64,000 nucleotides of DNA from Cladopsammia gracilis (lineage: Eukaryota > Cnidaria > Anthozoa > Scleractinia > Dendrophylliidae), in NCBI GenBank assembly GCA_022457155.1, contig JAJGOT010000356.1:372001-436000 (forward strand). Reading direction: 5' to 3'. Below are positions 1 through 8,161 of the stretch, piece after piece; the stretch's first letter is position 1, and each line of letters opens with the position of its first letter. A model generated the notes under the pieces. It had not been told where the DNA came from and searched no databases. It was given only the letters and a program-made list of their open reading frames with translations. A program made the position numbers and the translations under genes.

Positions 1-312
1 TCTGAACGTTTATTACAACATTGTTTCTCGTGCCTATCTCTGTTGTATTTTCGGCTAAATACTCTTTCACAGAATTGACAAGAATGCATATTGATCCACG
101 ATGGCTACTCGATGATGACTTGTTGTAAAATGAGCACAGACACATCACCTTGCTTATTTATATAGTTGAGTCACTCAAAAGGGTTTTGTTAATTGAGCAT
201 GTCCTTTTGTTACAAAAAGAGGTTTTACTTGACCTTAAGCCAAATTAAACAAGTAAAAACTATACATACAACGCGTTCCAAAATAATAAATAAATAAATA
301 AATAAATAAAAA
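1..312. other. AT-rich noncoding DNA with AAAT microsatellite
   Basis: No coding region is supported here. The last ~30 bases (about 283-311) are an AATA/AAAT tetranucleotide repeat directly next to the broken 3' end of the integrase remnant. Confidence 0.6.
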
Positions 313-660
313 TTAACTGAGGGGACGTCTTGGCTTGGCGTTCTTTAGTATTCGATCAAAGGCTTCGGTGACATCTTTTCCCGTCTTTGATTTCACGGGT
401 TGGACCCCCGCGTACTTGGACAACACATCCACAACGGTGAGTAAATAACGATTCCCTTTATTCCAACGGGCTAACGTTTGCATCTCCACGAGATCCGCCA
501 CCCATTGTTCGTCTTGGTTGAACACGAGGACGGGTAACGTGGGGTATCGTCGCCGACGAGGTTTGTGTAACGTGTAACTCAATAGTCCTTGCAAAATCTT
601 TTCGGCTGTCTTTTTGGAGAGTCCCGTGTATACGTCTTGCCATCTCACGTTCGATCAGAC
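313..660 (-). pseudogene. Polinton-type integrase fragment
   Basis: The peptide has the organisation of a Polinton/retroviral-like rve integrase. A helical segment ending in YTLHKPRRRRYP is followed by the first catalytic block (QWVADLVEMQ, first Asp of the DDE triad), then a core strand YLLTVVDVLSKYAG and the K-x-K-T basic patch. The frame closes soon after AFDRILKNAKPRRPLS, so the second Asp, the Glu and the C-terminal domain are absent. The open frame begins with GTG and no convincing ATG lies upstream, so both ends are truncated. A complete homologous integrase of another lineage lies at 47772-48743. Integration function is therefore lost here. Confidence 0.75.
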
Positions 661-924
661 CTTTTTCATTCTGATGTGCAAACGCAATCAATGAACCACT
701 TTTTAAGGAAGAATTGGACCACGCTCCAAATGGAAGGGATGACTTGGGGTTGACACTCCTGGATGACCTGGTAAAATCCGGGGGCTGATTTGGGCCAACT
801 CTTTCCCAACCAATCGACAAACACGACCCAACGTCCTATCCTTTCAGGGGTAATGTCCGTTTCTAAAAACACGGTCAGGGGATGATGATGGGTGGGTTCA
901 ATAAGGGACCCGTTCCCGTGACAG

Positions 925-975
925 AGCCTATATAAGAGAGACCACTCAATACGTCTTCTCTACGAAGGAAACATG
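925..975 (+). promoter_or_regulatory. Possible TATA promoter
   Basis: CTATATAAGAG at about 928-938 is a canonical TATA box. An ATG follows ~35 bp downstream (972) but opens only a very short frame. No transcript target is obvious, so the box may be relic. Confidence 0.25.
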
Positions 976-1077
976 ATTTTAATGACCTTTAAATGACTTT
1001 TACACACAATTTATTGAACAAAAAACCTCATTATATAAAAAGCGAACCTCATTTACATCTTTATTACAACTGCTCTT

Positions 1078-2025
1078 TTAAAAGTAAGAAGAAAACGCCG
1101 TGGCGGGTGGTTGAGGGTTCAGAAAAAAATCTAACAGATTTCTTCGTCTAAACTGTTCTTGTTCTCGGATCTTCTCTTTGCCCATCTTCAGTTCTTCTTG
1201 CTCCAGCTCCAGCTCAACAGCGTTCTTGAAAAAGAGGGTGTCTGTGGGATCCGGATCTGGGATGTCTGCTTCCTGTTCAACGTACTTTCTGTACAGTCGA
1301 ATGATGTGTCGTATGGTTTCCATGCACTGGTACTCTGAGACACCATACTGCTCGTACAAGCTTCTCAAGATATCCAGGGCTTTCAGCGTGTAGTTGGGGC
1401 AGGCTATTAGTTTCATGTACAGTCGGAACACATCATCCATCCACTCTCGATACTGCAACCCCTTTAATTCTTTGGGAGAGATCACGTACGCCACAGGACC
1501 AACCTGTTGAAACAGGAACTGGGGTTCTTCAGGATTTCCTTTCATCTTTTTATAAATTGTAGGGTTCAGTTCCTTGCGGAGTGGCACATCCAACCATTGG
1601 AAGAATTTGGGCTGTGTTGGTTCCTCATTGCGTTGGGTCAAATACACACGTCCAGGATTCTTGATGGTTTGGCTGATTCTCATGGAGGGCACCGTGTCGT
1701 CAAAACATACGAGTTGGTCCCACACTTGACGAATTGATGCATGGGTCTTGGTCCTGCAGAATTCTAGGATGTCATTCATGTTTTTCTCTTGTCCAAAGAC
1801 AGTGCAGGATATTTTAGGACAGAAAAAGAAACTTGACCCGCTCTCTTGCTGTCTACGGTTCAATTCAGTGTCTTCATGAAAAGGGCATACTGCTGTAGTT
1901 GGTGTTGTCTGTACGATTTGGTCCATGGATAGTGTAGTGTTCATCAGGTCTTGGATAGGGTTGGATCCTTCAGGTTCCTTCCTCTTCTTGCTTTGCAGCT
2001 TCTTCTGAGTCTTGGCAGTGGTCAT
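1078..2025 (-). CDS. Zinc-ribbon protein, 315 aa, unknown function
   Basis: An uninterrupted frame starting at a real ATG (2023-2025). The N terminus is Lys-rich (KKLQSKKRKEP), which could act as a nuclear localisation signal. Around residues 47-74 is a Cys/His cluster (CPFH ... CPKISC) that could bind zinc. The C-terminal quarter is charged and heptad-like (ELEQEELKMGKEKIREQEQF), suggesting a coiled coil. It is divergent from the gene at 2396, and the ~370 bp between them carries CCAAT and CRE-like motifs. I do not recognise the family. A nuclear regulatory or DNA-binding role in the neighbouring virus-like element is inference only. Confidence 0.65.
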   Translation of the reverse strand: MTTAKTQKKLQSKKRKEPEGSNPIQDLMNTTLSMDQIVQTTPTTAVCPFHEDTELNRRQQESGSSFFFCPKISCTVFGQEKNMNDILEFCRTKTHASIRQVWDQLVCFDDTVPSMRISQTIKNPGRVYLTQRNEEPTQPKFFQWLDVPLRKELNPTIYKKMKGNPEEPQFLFQQVGPVAYVISPKELKGLQYREWMDDVFRLYMKLIACPNYTLKALDILRSLYEQYGVSEYQCMETIRHIIRLYRKYVEQEADIPDPDPTDTLFFKNAVELELEQEELKMGKEKIREQEQFRRRNLLDFFLNPQPPATAFSSYF

Positions 2026-2039
2026 TCTTCTGGCTGGCT

Positions 2040-2390
2040 AGGAAAACTGAAGTGAACGAAAAAGTCGCGGATTTTATGTGTATTGATAACATTGAGCGCT
2101 CCATCATTGGTCAGCTCCAAAAGGTCATACTGTTTCGTGATTGGTCAGAATTGACGTCACACACCACGTGTTCAAACATGTTCAGACTGGTTCATGCTGA
2201 GTCAGCATTGACGTCACCTACCAAGTACTCCCAAAGGACGCTTTGTCCAAACATGTTCATACTGGCTCATGATACTGTTTCACGATTGGTCAGAATTGGC
2301 TCCGCCCTCCACGTCCATCAAGAGGACGCTTTGTCCATATATGGATACAAGGACAAGATAAAAAGCCAGGTTGCCGTACATGTTTCATTC
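2040..2390 (+). promoter_or_regulatory. Promoter array: CCAAT, CRE and E-box motifs
   Basis: The segment holds repeated ATTGGTCAG (inverted CCAAT) motifs near 2106, 2140 and 2297, perfect or near-perfect CRE sites TGACGTCA near 2152 and 2210, CACGTG near 2165, and repeated 'AGGACGCTTTGTCC' units (near 2235 and 2322). A GATAAAAAG TATA-like box lies near 2357, about 40 bp before the ATG at 2396. A related copy of the array occurs at 4770-4945. Together this is a strong cell-type eukaryotic/viral early promoter signature, probably driving the + strand gene. Confidence 0.55.
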
Positions 2391-2395
2391 GGGAC

Positions 2396-2782
2396 ATGAG
2401 CTGTGAGTGCTGCACATTGACTACTTATAACGGAGATTCAAGTCAATTGGCTTACCAAAGAAGGAATTTCTCAGGTAATTATACTTTTATGAAATTGCAA
2501 ATCGTCAAGTCTCTGCCAGACGTGATTCTCAAAGGTTACTTGAGTAAAGAATTTGACTTGTGTGCTACGTGTAGACGTTTACATCATTTGACATGGCTGA
2601 AGGGCAAAACAAAACAATTTGTGGTGGACTCGACAAGTGGGAAATGGAAACTCCTGAAAAGGACAAGGCGACTTACCGGAAAGAACAAGCAAAAAGGGCA
2701 AACCGAGAAAGTCAAGCCTGGCAGAGACGAACCCAAGGTCTGTTACAAGTGTATTTGTGCGAGTATTGCGAAGACGACATGA
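2396..2782 (+). CDS. Cys-rich small protein, early-like
   Basis: A 128-aa frame begins at ATG 2396, about 40 bp after a TATA-like box. It contains an N-terminal CxCC (residues 3-6) and a CATCRRL block (from residue 57), followed by a Lys/Arg-rich tail. The CxTCRRL block recurs in the minus-strand pseudogene 3993-4714 (CSTCRRL), so the two are paralogs. The second half overlaps the 2593-3108 frame by 190 bp. Either two overlapping genes exist or a frameshift has split a single one, with the change near 2600. Function unknown. Confidence 0.45.
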   Translation: MSCECCTLTTYNGDSSQLAYQRRNFSGNYTFMKLQIVKSLPDVILKGYLSKEFDLCATCRRLHHLTWLKGKTKQFVVDSTSGKWKLLKRTRRLTGKNKQKGQTEKVKPGRDEPKVCYKCICASIAKTT

Positions 2783-3108
2783 ACCTAGAAATTGACGAAC
2801 AAGGTTTATCCTGGTTACCGGACCACAACTGCAATATCGGCAACTTGTACGGTCTGACATGCAGTCGAGCCAAATACATCATGGAAGATGCGGATGCCGA
2901 GGGTGAAAAGGTCGAACAGTCCCGGTTGAAAGAGGGCAATACCCTAAAAAGAGTCAAAACCTTTGTCGGAACAAAACTCAAAGGTCTCAAGCGGTCGTTG
3001 GAACAAATGAACCAAGGACAAGTGGGAAAAGCCTACAGTGACTCGTACCCCTTGTTTTTGTTAGAGGACTTGTTATACCTCATCGAAAACAACCATTTAG
3101 TAAAATGA
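2593..3108 (+). CDS. Cys-containing acidic/basic protein, 171 aa
   Basis: An open frame from ATG 2593. The first 50 residues are basic and may be frame noise over the upstream gene. From about residue 53 on it looks protein-like, with a CEYCED zinc-knuckle-like pair, then LSWLPDHNC, and a C-terminal block GLKRSLEQMNQGQVGKAY followed by a helical LLEDLLYLIENNH. This C-terminal block is repeated in degenerate form immediately downstream (3135-3425), showing a tandem paralog. Family not recognised. Confidence 0.5.
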   Translation: MAEGQNKTICGGLDKWEMETPEKDKATYRKEQAKRANRESQAWQRRTQGLLQVYLCEYCEDDMNLEIDEQGLSWLPDHNCNIGNLYGLTCSRAKYIMEDADAEGEKVEQSRLKEGNTLKRVKTFVGTKLKGLKRSLEQMNQGQVGKAYSDSYPLFLLEDLLYLIENNHLVK

Positions 3109-3134
3109 ACTTTTTTAACTTGTAGGACCACCCC

Positions 3135-3425
3135 ATGGAGGATGATAGACTCGTAGCCTTAAGAACAAAATTGAAAGTGGAGGACGAATTGGACTGTTTA
3201 CTCACCCTCAACGAAGTTAGATCATTAATTCTATCCAAACTCAATTCTGTCAATTATGCTTTGGAACAATTGTAACAAGGCAACGTCACCTAAGCCTACG
3301 GGGACTATTGGCCCGTGGCTGCCCTAGAGGATTTGTTAGACACGATCGAAAATGGCCACATTGAAAAACAACGAAAAGACTGGGAAAGAAAGCTAGAGGA
3401 ACAGATTGAAGCTGAAATGAACTAA
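3135..3425 (+). pseudogene. Degenerate tandem paralog of the 2593-3108 gene
   Basis: From ATG 3135 one frame runs to 3425 but holds two TAA codons (3273-3275 and 3291-3293). The part around and after the stops, with YALEQL, then AYGDYWPV and LEDLLDTIENGHIEK, matches in order the C terminus of the upstream protein (SLEQM, AYSDSYPL, LEDLLYLIENNH). It is therefore a second, decayed copy. Confidence 0.6.
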
Positions 3426-3446
3426 AATAAACTTTTACCATTGCAG

Positions 3447-3965
3447 ATGTGGCACATTTGTCTCTGCATTGATCTCGAAGGATTCTTTGTTCTCGACCGT
3501 TTTGTCATCAGGGAACTCGGATGGTGTGGTTGGTCAGGCACGGATTACGGCTACGAACATTACAATCATCCGTAGACACACAGAGATCTGGACCACAAAG
3601 ACAGACGAACCGTCTCGTATTGTACAAAATTTATTCATGGCCTCCCCTTCTGTCCCAGACCTCTGGAAAAGGCGAAAGACAAAGAAGCTGTTTACATCAA
3701 AGTATTGGAACTTTACGAAGAATTCAGAACCCCCGAACGAACTGTGATTGCCTACAAGGGCGGCCACGTTGAAAGAGACTTGCTTAATTTTTTAGAAATT
3801 CCACATTGTAATTTAGAATCGTTTCATTGCCCACCTTTACGCATTTTAACCCCGAGTGATCCTACCCTAGATTGTGGATGCCATGTCAATCACAAACACC
3901 ATTGCGCCATGTTAGAATGTAAAACGTTTATTGAGTGGACTCATTTACAAATTAAACTTTTTTAA
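3447..3965 (+). pseudogene. DEDD-type exonuclease-like gene with amber
   Basis: From ATG 3447 one frame covers 172 codons with a single TAG at 3573-3575. The N terminus ICLCIDLEGFFV has the D-x-E signature of an RNase H-fold 3'-5' exonuclease (ExoI). A downstream IAYKGGHVERDLLNFL resembles the second acidic motif, and HCAMLECKTFIEWT near the C terminus provides His/Glu residues where ExoIII would lie. The layout fits small stand-alone exonuclease-like proteins of selfish DNA, but I cannot assign a named family. The stop is compatible with a single C-to-T change from CAG. Confidence 0.5.
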
Positions 3966-3992
3966 ACATTACATTTTGTTATCACTGTCTTC

Positions 3993-4714
3993 CTAACAAT
4001 GTTCATGTCCTGTGTTTTCCCTGAAGCTTCTAGGGGCTGCATAGGTTTCATGACATTTGCTACACCAACAAGCGCTGTGAAATCCTTTGCACCGTGAACA
4101 AAAAAATTTGAACCAGTCAAATCTGTGGGGTTCTTCCAAAACAATCTGATGTTCATCATCTTGGGTAGGTAATTGAAACCCGTTCTCCGGGATCAGTCTT
4201 TGTAATCTTGAACAAAAGGGCATCATCCTGGCTTCTGCATGAACCCAATCCCAGCCCTGTTCCATTTTTCTTTGAAGGGCTTGCGTCACCTCATGTTTTA
4301 TCATAGTTTGGGAAACGGTCACAATGTCTTTGCAAACATCCCACGGAAGATAATACCAATAACTGTCATCCTCTTCAAATTGGTTCAATGGGACATTCAT
4401 GAATGTTTTTTTTTTCGACGACTGAGGGGTAACCTTGACGTCTCCGGGATTTTCTTTCTGACGTTTAACGGATGACGAGACGACTTCCATGTAACTGTTT
4501 GTAAAAAATAAAGCCGCCGACACGTTGAACACAAACGCCAATAGGGTCTCAAACACGGTAACAATGGAAATGTCCCAGAAGAACACCACCTTCCAAAGTA
4601 CTTGTATGAAATCTCTCCTAAATTGTAAAAAATGTTGATTGTCGGATTGTCACAAGTCGAACAGGTTTCACTCGAGAGGAATTTGTTGCAGTACCACTCT
4701 TCGAACGAAGACAT
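3993..4714 (-). pseudogene. Cys-rich protein, frameshifted paralog of 2396 gene
   Basis: The start is ATG 4714 (MSSFEEWYCNKF) with a CSTCDNP pair, and the CSTCRRLYFL block around 4530-4550 matches the 2396 protein. Coding potential then moves to another frame (from about 4490 to 3993) containing MEVVSSSVKRQKENPGD, a long acidic/aromatic middle, and a C-terminal zinc-binding cluster FFCSRCKGFHSACWCSKCH. A frameshift near 4470-4500 separates the two parts, so the gene is probably broken. It converges on the exonuclease-like gene with only ~28 bp between the ends. Function unknown. Confidence 0.5.
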
Positions 4715-4764
4715 GATGATTCTAAACTGAATGAGATTCTTCTACTAATAAAGGACAGGAACCT

Positions 4765-4945
4765 TCCCGAAGGTCTTTGCGAACATGATCAGAGTGGTTC
4801 ATGATTGGTCAAATGAGGCTCCACGTGCATCAAAAGGACGCTTTGCCCAAATAGGGTCATACTGTTTCGTGATTGGTCGGAATTGGTTCATAATTAGAGA
4901 GCACTGACGTCACCAAGTACGACCACAAAGACTAGATAAAAACTC
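4765..4945 (+). promoter_or_regulatory. Second CCAAT/CRE promoter array
   Basis: The same elements as at 2040-2390 in the same orientation: ATTGGTC motifs (about 4803, 4871), an 'AGGACGCTTTGCCC' unit (about 4836), TGACGTCA (about 4907) and a GATAAAAAC TATA-like box (about 4935). By orientation it should drive a rightward transcript, towards the tRNA and the 5129-5394 frame, rather than the minus-strand gene 4714. Confidence 0.5.
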
Positions 4946-5005
4946 TACTGTGCAAGCCTTTGCTTCAAAACAAAACACAGTTACTAAGATCAAAACAATA
5001 ATTAT

Positions 5006-5076
5006 GCCTTGACCAGGATTCGAACCTGGGTTACTACGGCCACAACGCAGCGTCTTAACCACTAGACCATCAAAGC
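5006..5076 (-). tRNA. tRNA-His (GTG)
   Basis: The reverse complement folds as a cloverleaf: acceptor GCTTTGA/TCAAGGC (7 bp, one G-T), D stem GTCT/AGAC, anticodon stem CTGCG/CGTAG with loop TTGTGGC (anticodon GTG), and T stem CCAGG/CCTGG with loop TTCGAAT. The A-box (TGGTCTAGTGG) and B-box (GGTTCGAATCC) are intact. The body resembles eukaryotic nuclear tRNA-His. No CCA is encoded, as expected for a eukaryote. Confidence 0.85.
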
Positions 5077-5128
5077 GGTGGATACTATAGCTGGTTAATT
5101 TAAAAAATTTATTAGCTTAAATAATAAA

Positions 5129-5394
5129 CATGCAAGGAATGGCTAAAGTGGTATCGTGATCTTAGAACTGACCCGCTGCATAAAAAGGTCATGAAAACAT
5201 TACATAGCTTTATGCAAGATGATGACATGGATTATGCGGAGGCCGCTGAAGCAGCAGTCAATACACGAAAATATTTATTGAATAGACTGTTTGACCAGGA
5301 GGATCTAGTACCTAAAGAAACATCGAATGAAGATGAAGACTTGACTTACACAGCAAAAAAGAGAAAATATTACGATAGTTTTTATAGAACGTGA
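5129..5394 (+). CDS. Acidic C-terminal coding segment, unknown
   Basis: A frame open from about 5129 (after TAA TAA) encodes KEWLKWYRDLRTDPLHKK, then an acidic helix-rich tail ending in KKRKYYDSFYRT. The first in-frame ATG (5191) falls inside what looks like continuous protein sequence. The start may therefore come from an upstream exon, or the gene may be 5'-truncated. It lies downstream of the second CCAAT/CRE array with the antisense tRNA between. Family not recognised. Confidence 0.4.
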
Positions 5395-5620
5395 TTTTCT
5401 GTAATGCATTATTTTGCAATTGTCTTAAATAAATGTCATTCTTGAAATATTGAGTATTGTAGTCTTTGACCTCTGCTGTGACCTCTGCTGATTATAGTCT
5501 TTGACCTCTGCTCAAACTGACTAAACAGATCGACAAAGGAGGTCATGGAACAAGAGTGTTTTTTTAGATTACTCTTTAAAGAGTAAGTTTCATCTGTTAT
5601 CGACCCTAAATCATCATGTG

Positions 5621-5760
5621 ACTTGCTCTGAGTTGCTCTGAGTTACTCTGAGTTGCTCTGAGTTGCTCCGAGTTGCTCCGAGTTGCTCTGAGTTACTCTG
5701 AGTTGCTCTGAGTTGCTCCGAGTTGCTCCGAGTTGCTCTGAGTTGCTCTGAGTTCCACTG
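5621..5760. repeat. 10-bp minisatellite (AGTTGCTCTG)n
   Basis: About 13 tandem copies of AGTTGCTCTG with TAC and CCG variants. The minus-strand open frame across it (repeating SEQLRAT) is a by-product of the repeat. Confidence 0.9.
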
Positions 5761-5964
5761 AAGAAAACGTGTCAAATTCAAGTCATCAAGAGCTTCCAGA
5801 TACACCGGGATGCAAAACATTATCATCGCTTCACCTTTCCAGAGTACAAACAGTACCAGTTGGTTTACACAAAAAGAGTATTGGATCCGCTGACCTTTGC
5901 CACATACCCATATGGATACAAAGAAGAAGATGAATTGAACATCAACAATTTGTTGGATTTGTAA
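5752..5964 (+). pseudogene. Possible C-terminal coding remnant
   Basis: Seventy codons are open from the end of the minisatellite to TAA at 5962-5964. The aromatic-rich segment VLDPLTFATYPYGYKEEDE looks protein-like, but no start is present. It may be the 3' end of a gene whose 5' part was replaced by the minisatellite. Low confidence. Confidence 0.25.
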
Positions 5965-6117
5965 AAAGAGTCTGGGACGAGTGGTCACTAAGACCCTCAC
6001 CCGCGTGTAAATCAGGTTTTATTTTTTATAAAATAAATTTTGTGAATTTTTAATCTTATATGTGACGTTATTGACCTCGTTCCCATGCGCGCGTGATATT
6101 GCGCAATGACATTTGCC

Positions 6118-6390
6118 CGGGCGTGGCTCTTTTTCGACCACAGATACGTTTCCATTTTACAGCTCGTAAGCGGCCATCTTGAATTTATTATCTACACCTC
6201 AACGCGCTTTGGCGCCATCTTGAATCTATTAACCAGTAGGGGCCATCTTGAATTCATTATCCACCCCTCAATGGGCTTTGGCGCCATCTTGAATCTATTA
6301 ACCATAAGGGGCCATCTTGAATTTATTATCCACCCCTCAATGCGCTTTGGCGCCATCTTGAATCTATTAACCAGAAGGGGCCACGCCCGT
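6118..6390. mobile_element. MITE-like repeat with internal 69-bp tandem units
   Basis: Short terminal inverted repeats CGGGCGTGGC (about 6119) and GCCACGCCCG (about 6380) enclose about three ~69-bp units, each containing two GCCATCTTGAAT motifs (units starting near 6172, 6241, 6310). No coding capacity. Confidence 0.5.
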
Positions 6391-6414
6391 ATGAACCGCT
6401 TGACATTACTACTG

Positions 6415-6709
6415 CTATTCATATTTTATATTACAAATATAAAATATAATTTTAATTAGCGCAACAGGACCCTCGTATTCATCGAAATAACTCTGAGGCT
6501 GAACTATTTCTTTCACAAGAACTTCTTTAACTACAACAGAGATAGAGGAGATATTACCTAAAAATATCGTAAAAAAGACCTCCGCCCACAACACCGGACA
6601 CCACCCGCTTTGGAATGAAGTAAAGTTTATTGATCGTGATCCTCATTGGTACACACGCAGGGTCAAAGAAGCGATCCACATAAGACTTAACCCTAACAAC
6701 ATCAACAGG

Positions 6710-6762
<53 letters not shown>

Positions 6763-7518
6763 CAACAGGAGAGCCGTACGACTACGGACCGCCGAGGGAA
6801 CAATTCGCCGAAACGAGGATCAAAATGCGGCAGTCACAGCTGTAGAAAACCAACCAATCACAGCAGAGCATCGTGCTTCATAAGGTGACGCGTAACCAGT
6901 CGACCCCATCGCATGAAGAAGACTAGCAGTATGCAGTCGAAACGTCGCGATCCACATCGGAAGTGACTACATCGTGAGACAAACGAAAAATACTTCTTTA
7001 CTACCTAAAAATACTTGGCGCAATCTAACTACAAGCAGACCGTCTAGAGGGATACCTATAAAGTCATGTGGATTGATTTTGGTTTTTGTTTTCTCGGCTA
7101 TTTCTTTGGAAAATGGGCAATTGATTCGGCCATCTTTGTTCACATAGAGTTTAGCATAAAGCTTTTTCGTGTCACTCTCGTCTTCTTTCACAATCTGCAA
7201 AGAATCTGGTTGAAGTCTGAGTTTGGGATTCACTTTCTTGAGTGCTGGTTGTTTGGCCTTGGTTAGTTGCTGGATCTTGGTTTGCATTTCTTCGAACATT
7301 TGCTGAGATTTTTCATCGAGAGTGAACCCCAGGGAATAATTTGATTTGTCTTTAGTCTTGTGTTCCCATGTTTTCATTCGACCTTCGAGAAAAATATCAA
7401 GTGGCTTGTTGTCCTCATATTGAATTGGGAGGACGGTGAATGAAAACTGCCCTGATTTCTTTGTTTCTGGTTCTGAGAGCTGGATCTGCTGGATATCATA
7501 ATTAAACTTGGTTATCAT
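6415..7518 (-). pseudogene. Putative ssDNA-binding-like gene, split by Penelope insert
   Basis: The main part runs from ATG 7518 leftward to about 7001. It has a beta-rich N-terminal half (QFSFTVLPIQYEDN), a Gln/Lys helical middle and a C-terminal YAKLYVNKDGRINCPFS strand region. The native frame resumes left of the insert at 6566 and continues to a TAG at 6415-6417. The insert is flanked by a 12-bp duplication, TACCTAAAAATA (about 6555 and 7001). The overall pattern recalls ssDNA-binding proteins of virus-like elements, but this is a resemblance, not a proven family. It lies next to a PolB gene, which fits a replication role. Confidence 0.45.
6567..7000 (+). mobile_element. 5'-truncated Penelope-like element fragment
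   Basis: One frame ending with TAA at 6881-6883 encodes HHPLWNEVKFIDRDPHWYTRR, KEAIHIRLNPNNINRDSG and IPEAWMPTIKKH (separate stretches of one peptide). This is the C-terminal segment typical of the GIY-YIG endonuclease part of Penelope-like elements. The 3' tail holds the usual 'GAAGAAGACTAGCAG ... GTCGAAACGTCG' stretch. A 12-bp direct repeat (TACCTAAAAATA) flanks the ~435-bp fragment, which marks a genuine insertion into the viral gene rather than rearrangement. Confidence 0.75.
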
Positions 7519-7574
7519 TTTAAATAGAGAAAAAATTATATTTTTTTGTGGTTAATGTGACTAGCTTCCAATGT

Positions 7575-7905
7575 TCAAGTTTATTCCCATTTTACGGGCA
7601 AAAAGACTATTGTTGAATAATATTGAAATAATTCTATTTCTATTATGCGAAGAAGACAACATGTTTCATTGATCTGAATCTTTTCCTGAGAATAGAATAT
7701 ATTGATATATTATTGAATAATGGTCTTTTTACCCGCGAAATGACCCCTATTTTACGGGTAAAAAGAGGGTAGATGAAGAATATTGAAATAATTCTATTTC
7801 TATTATGCGAGACAACATCTTTCATTGTCTGAATCTTTTCCTGAGAATAGAATATATTGATATATTATTGAATAATAGTCTTTTTACCCGCAAAATAAAA
7901 AAATA
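7575..7905. repeat. Tandem duplicated units with palindromic ends
   Basis: Two ~155-bp units (about 7584-7737 and 7747-7898) are nearly identical. Each starts with TTTTACGGGYAAAAAG and ends with its inverse CTTTTTACCCGC, so each unit is an inverted-repeat-bounded AT-rich block. They lie between divergent genes (7518 minus, 7930 plus). This may be an origin, a bidirectional promoter or a duplicated MITE; the sequence does not decide. Confidence 0.6.
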
Positions 7906-7929
7906 TCCCTATTTTTGGCAGCATTGAAA

Positions 7930-8157
7930 ATGGTGGTTTCAATTAAAATAACTTCCGATGATTTTGAACAAGTATTTCCATCTGTGTCTGCTGCTTCTCG
8001 CGCTTTGAAAGTCGATAAAAAGACTATTCCCCATGCTTTGCAAACGGGAAAACTCAAATTCAGGCGCTGAAGTGATGGGAAACAGTTTAAAATTGAAATA
8101 CGTGATAAAGTGTCACTCGCTGTGAAGAATCCCTCAGAGTTACCAAGGCAAAATTAG
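7930..8157 (+). pseudogene. NUMOD1-like HTH protein with in-frame TGA
   Basis: The frame from ATG 7930 encodes VFPSVSAASRALKVDKKTI followed by a Lys-rich end. This is the helix-turn-helix pattern of NUMOD1/AP2-like modules found beside homing endonucleases and in large DNA viruses (FpSvsaAsralgv.kkTI). A TGA at 8068-8070 interrupts, after which the frame continues with SDGKQFKIEI, the expected C-terminal strand, to TAG 8155-8157. Probably broken by one substitution. A sequence-specific DNA-binding role is inference from the motif. Confidence 0.45.
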
Positions 8158-8161
8158 GACA

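Noticed and set aside
458..820. 120-codon minus-strand frame overlapping the integrase relic
   Set aside because: Shadow frame; the integrase motifs are in the other frame.
5614..6000. 128-codon minus-strand frame with SEQLRAT repeats
   Set aside because: Produced by translating the 10-bp minisatellite.
6106..6459. Repetitive frames GHLEFIIHPS / NRFKMAPK
   Set aside because: Both strands of a 69-bp tandem repeat are open; no independent sign of coding.
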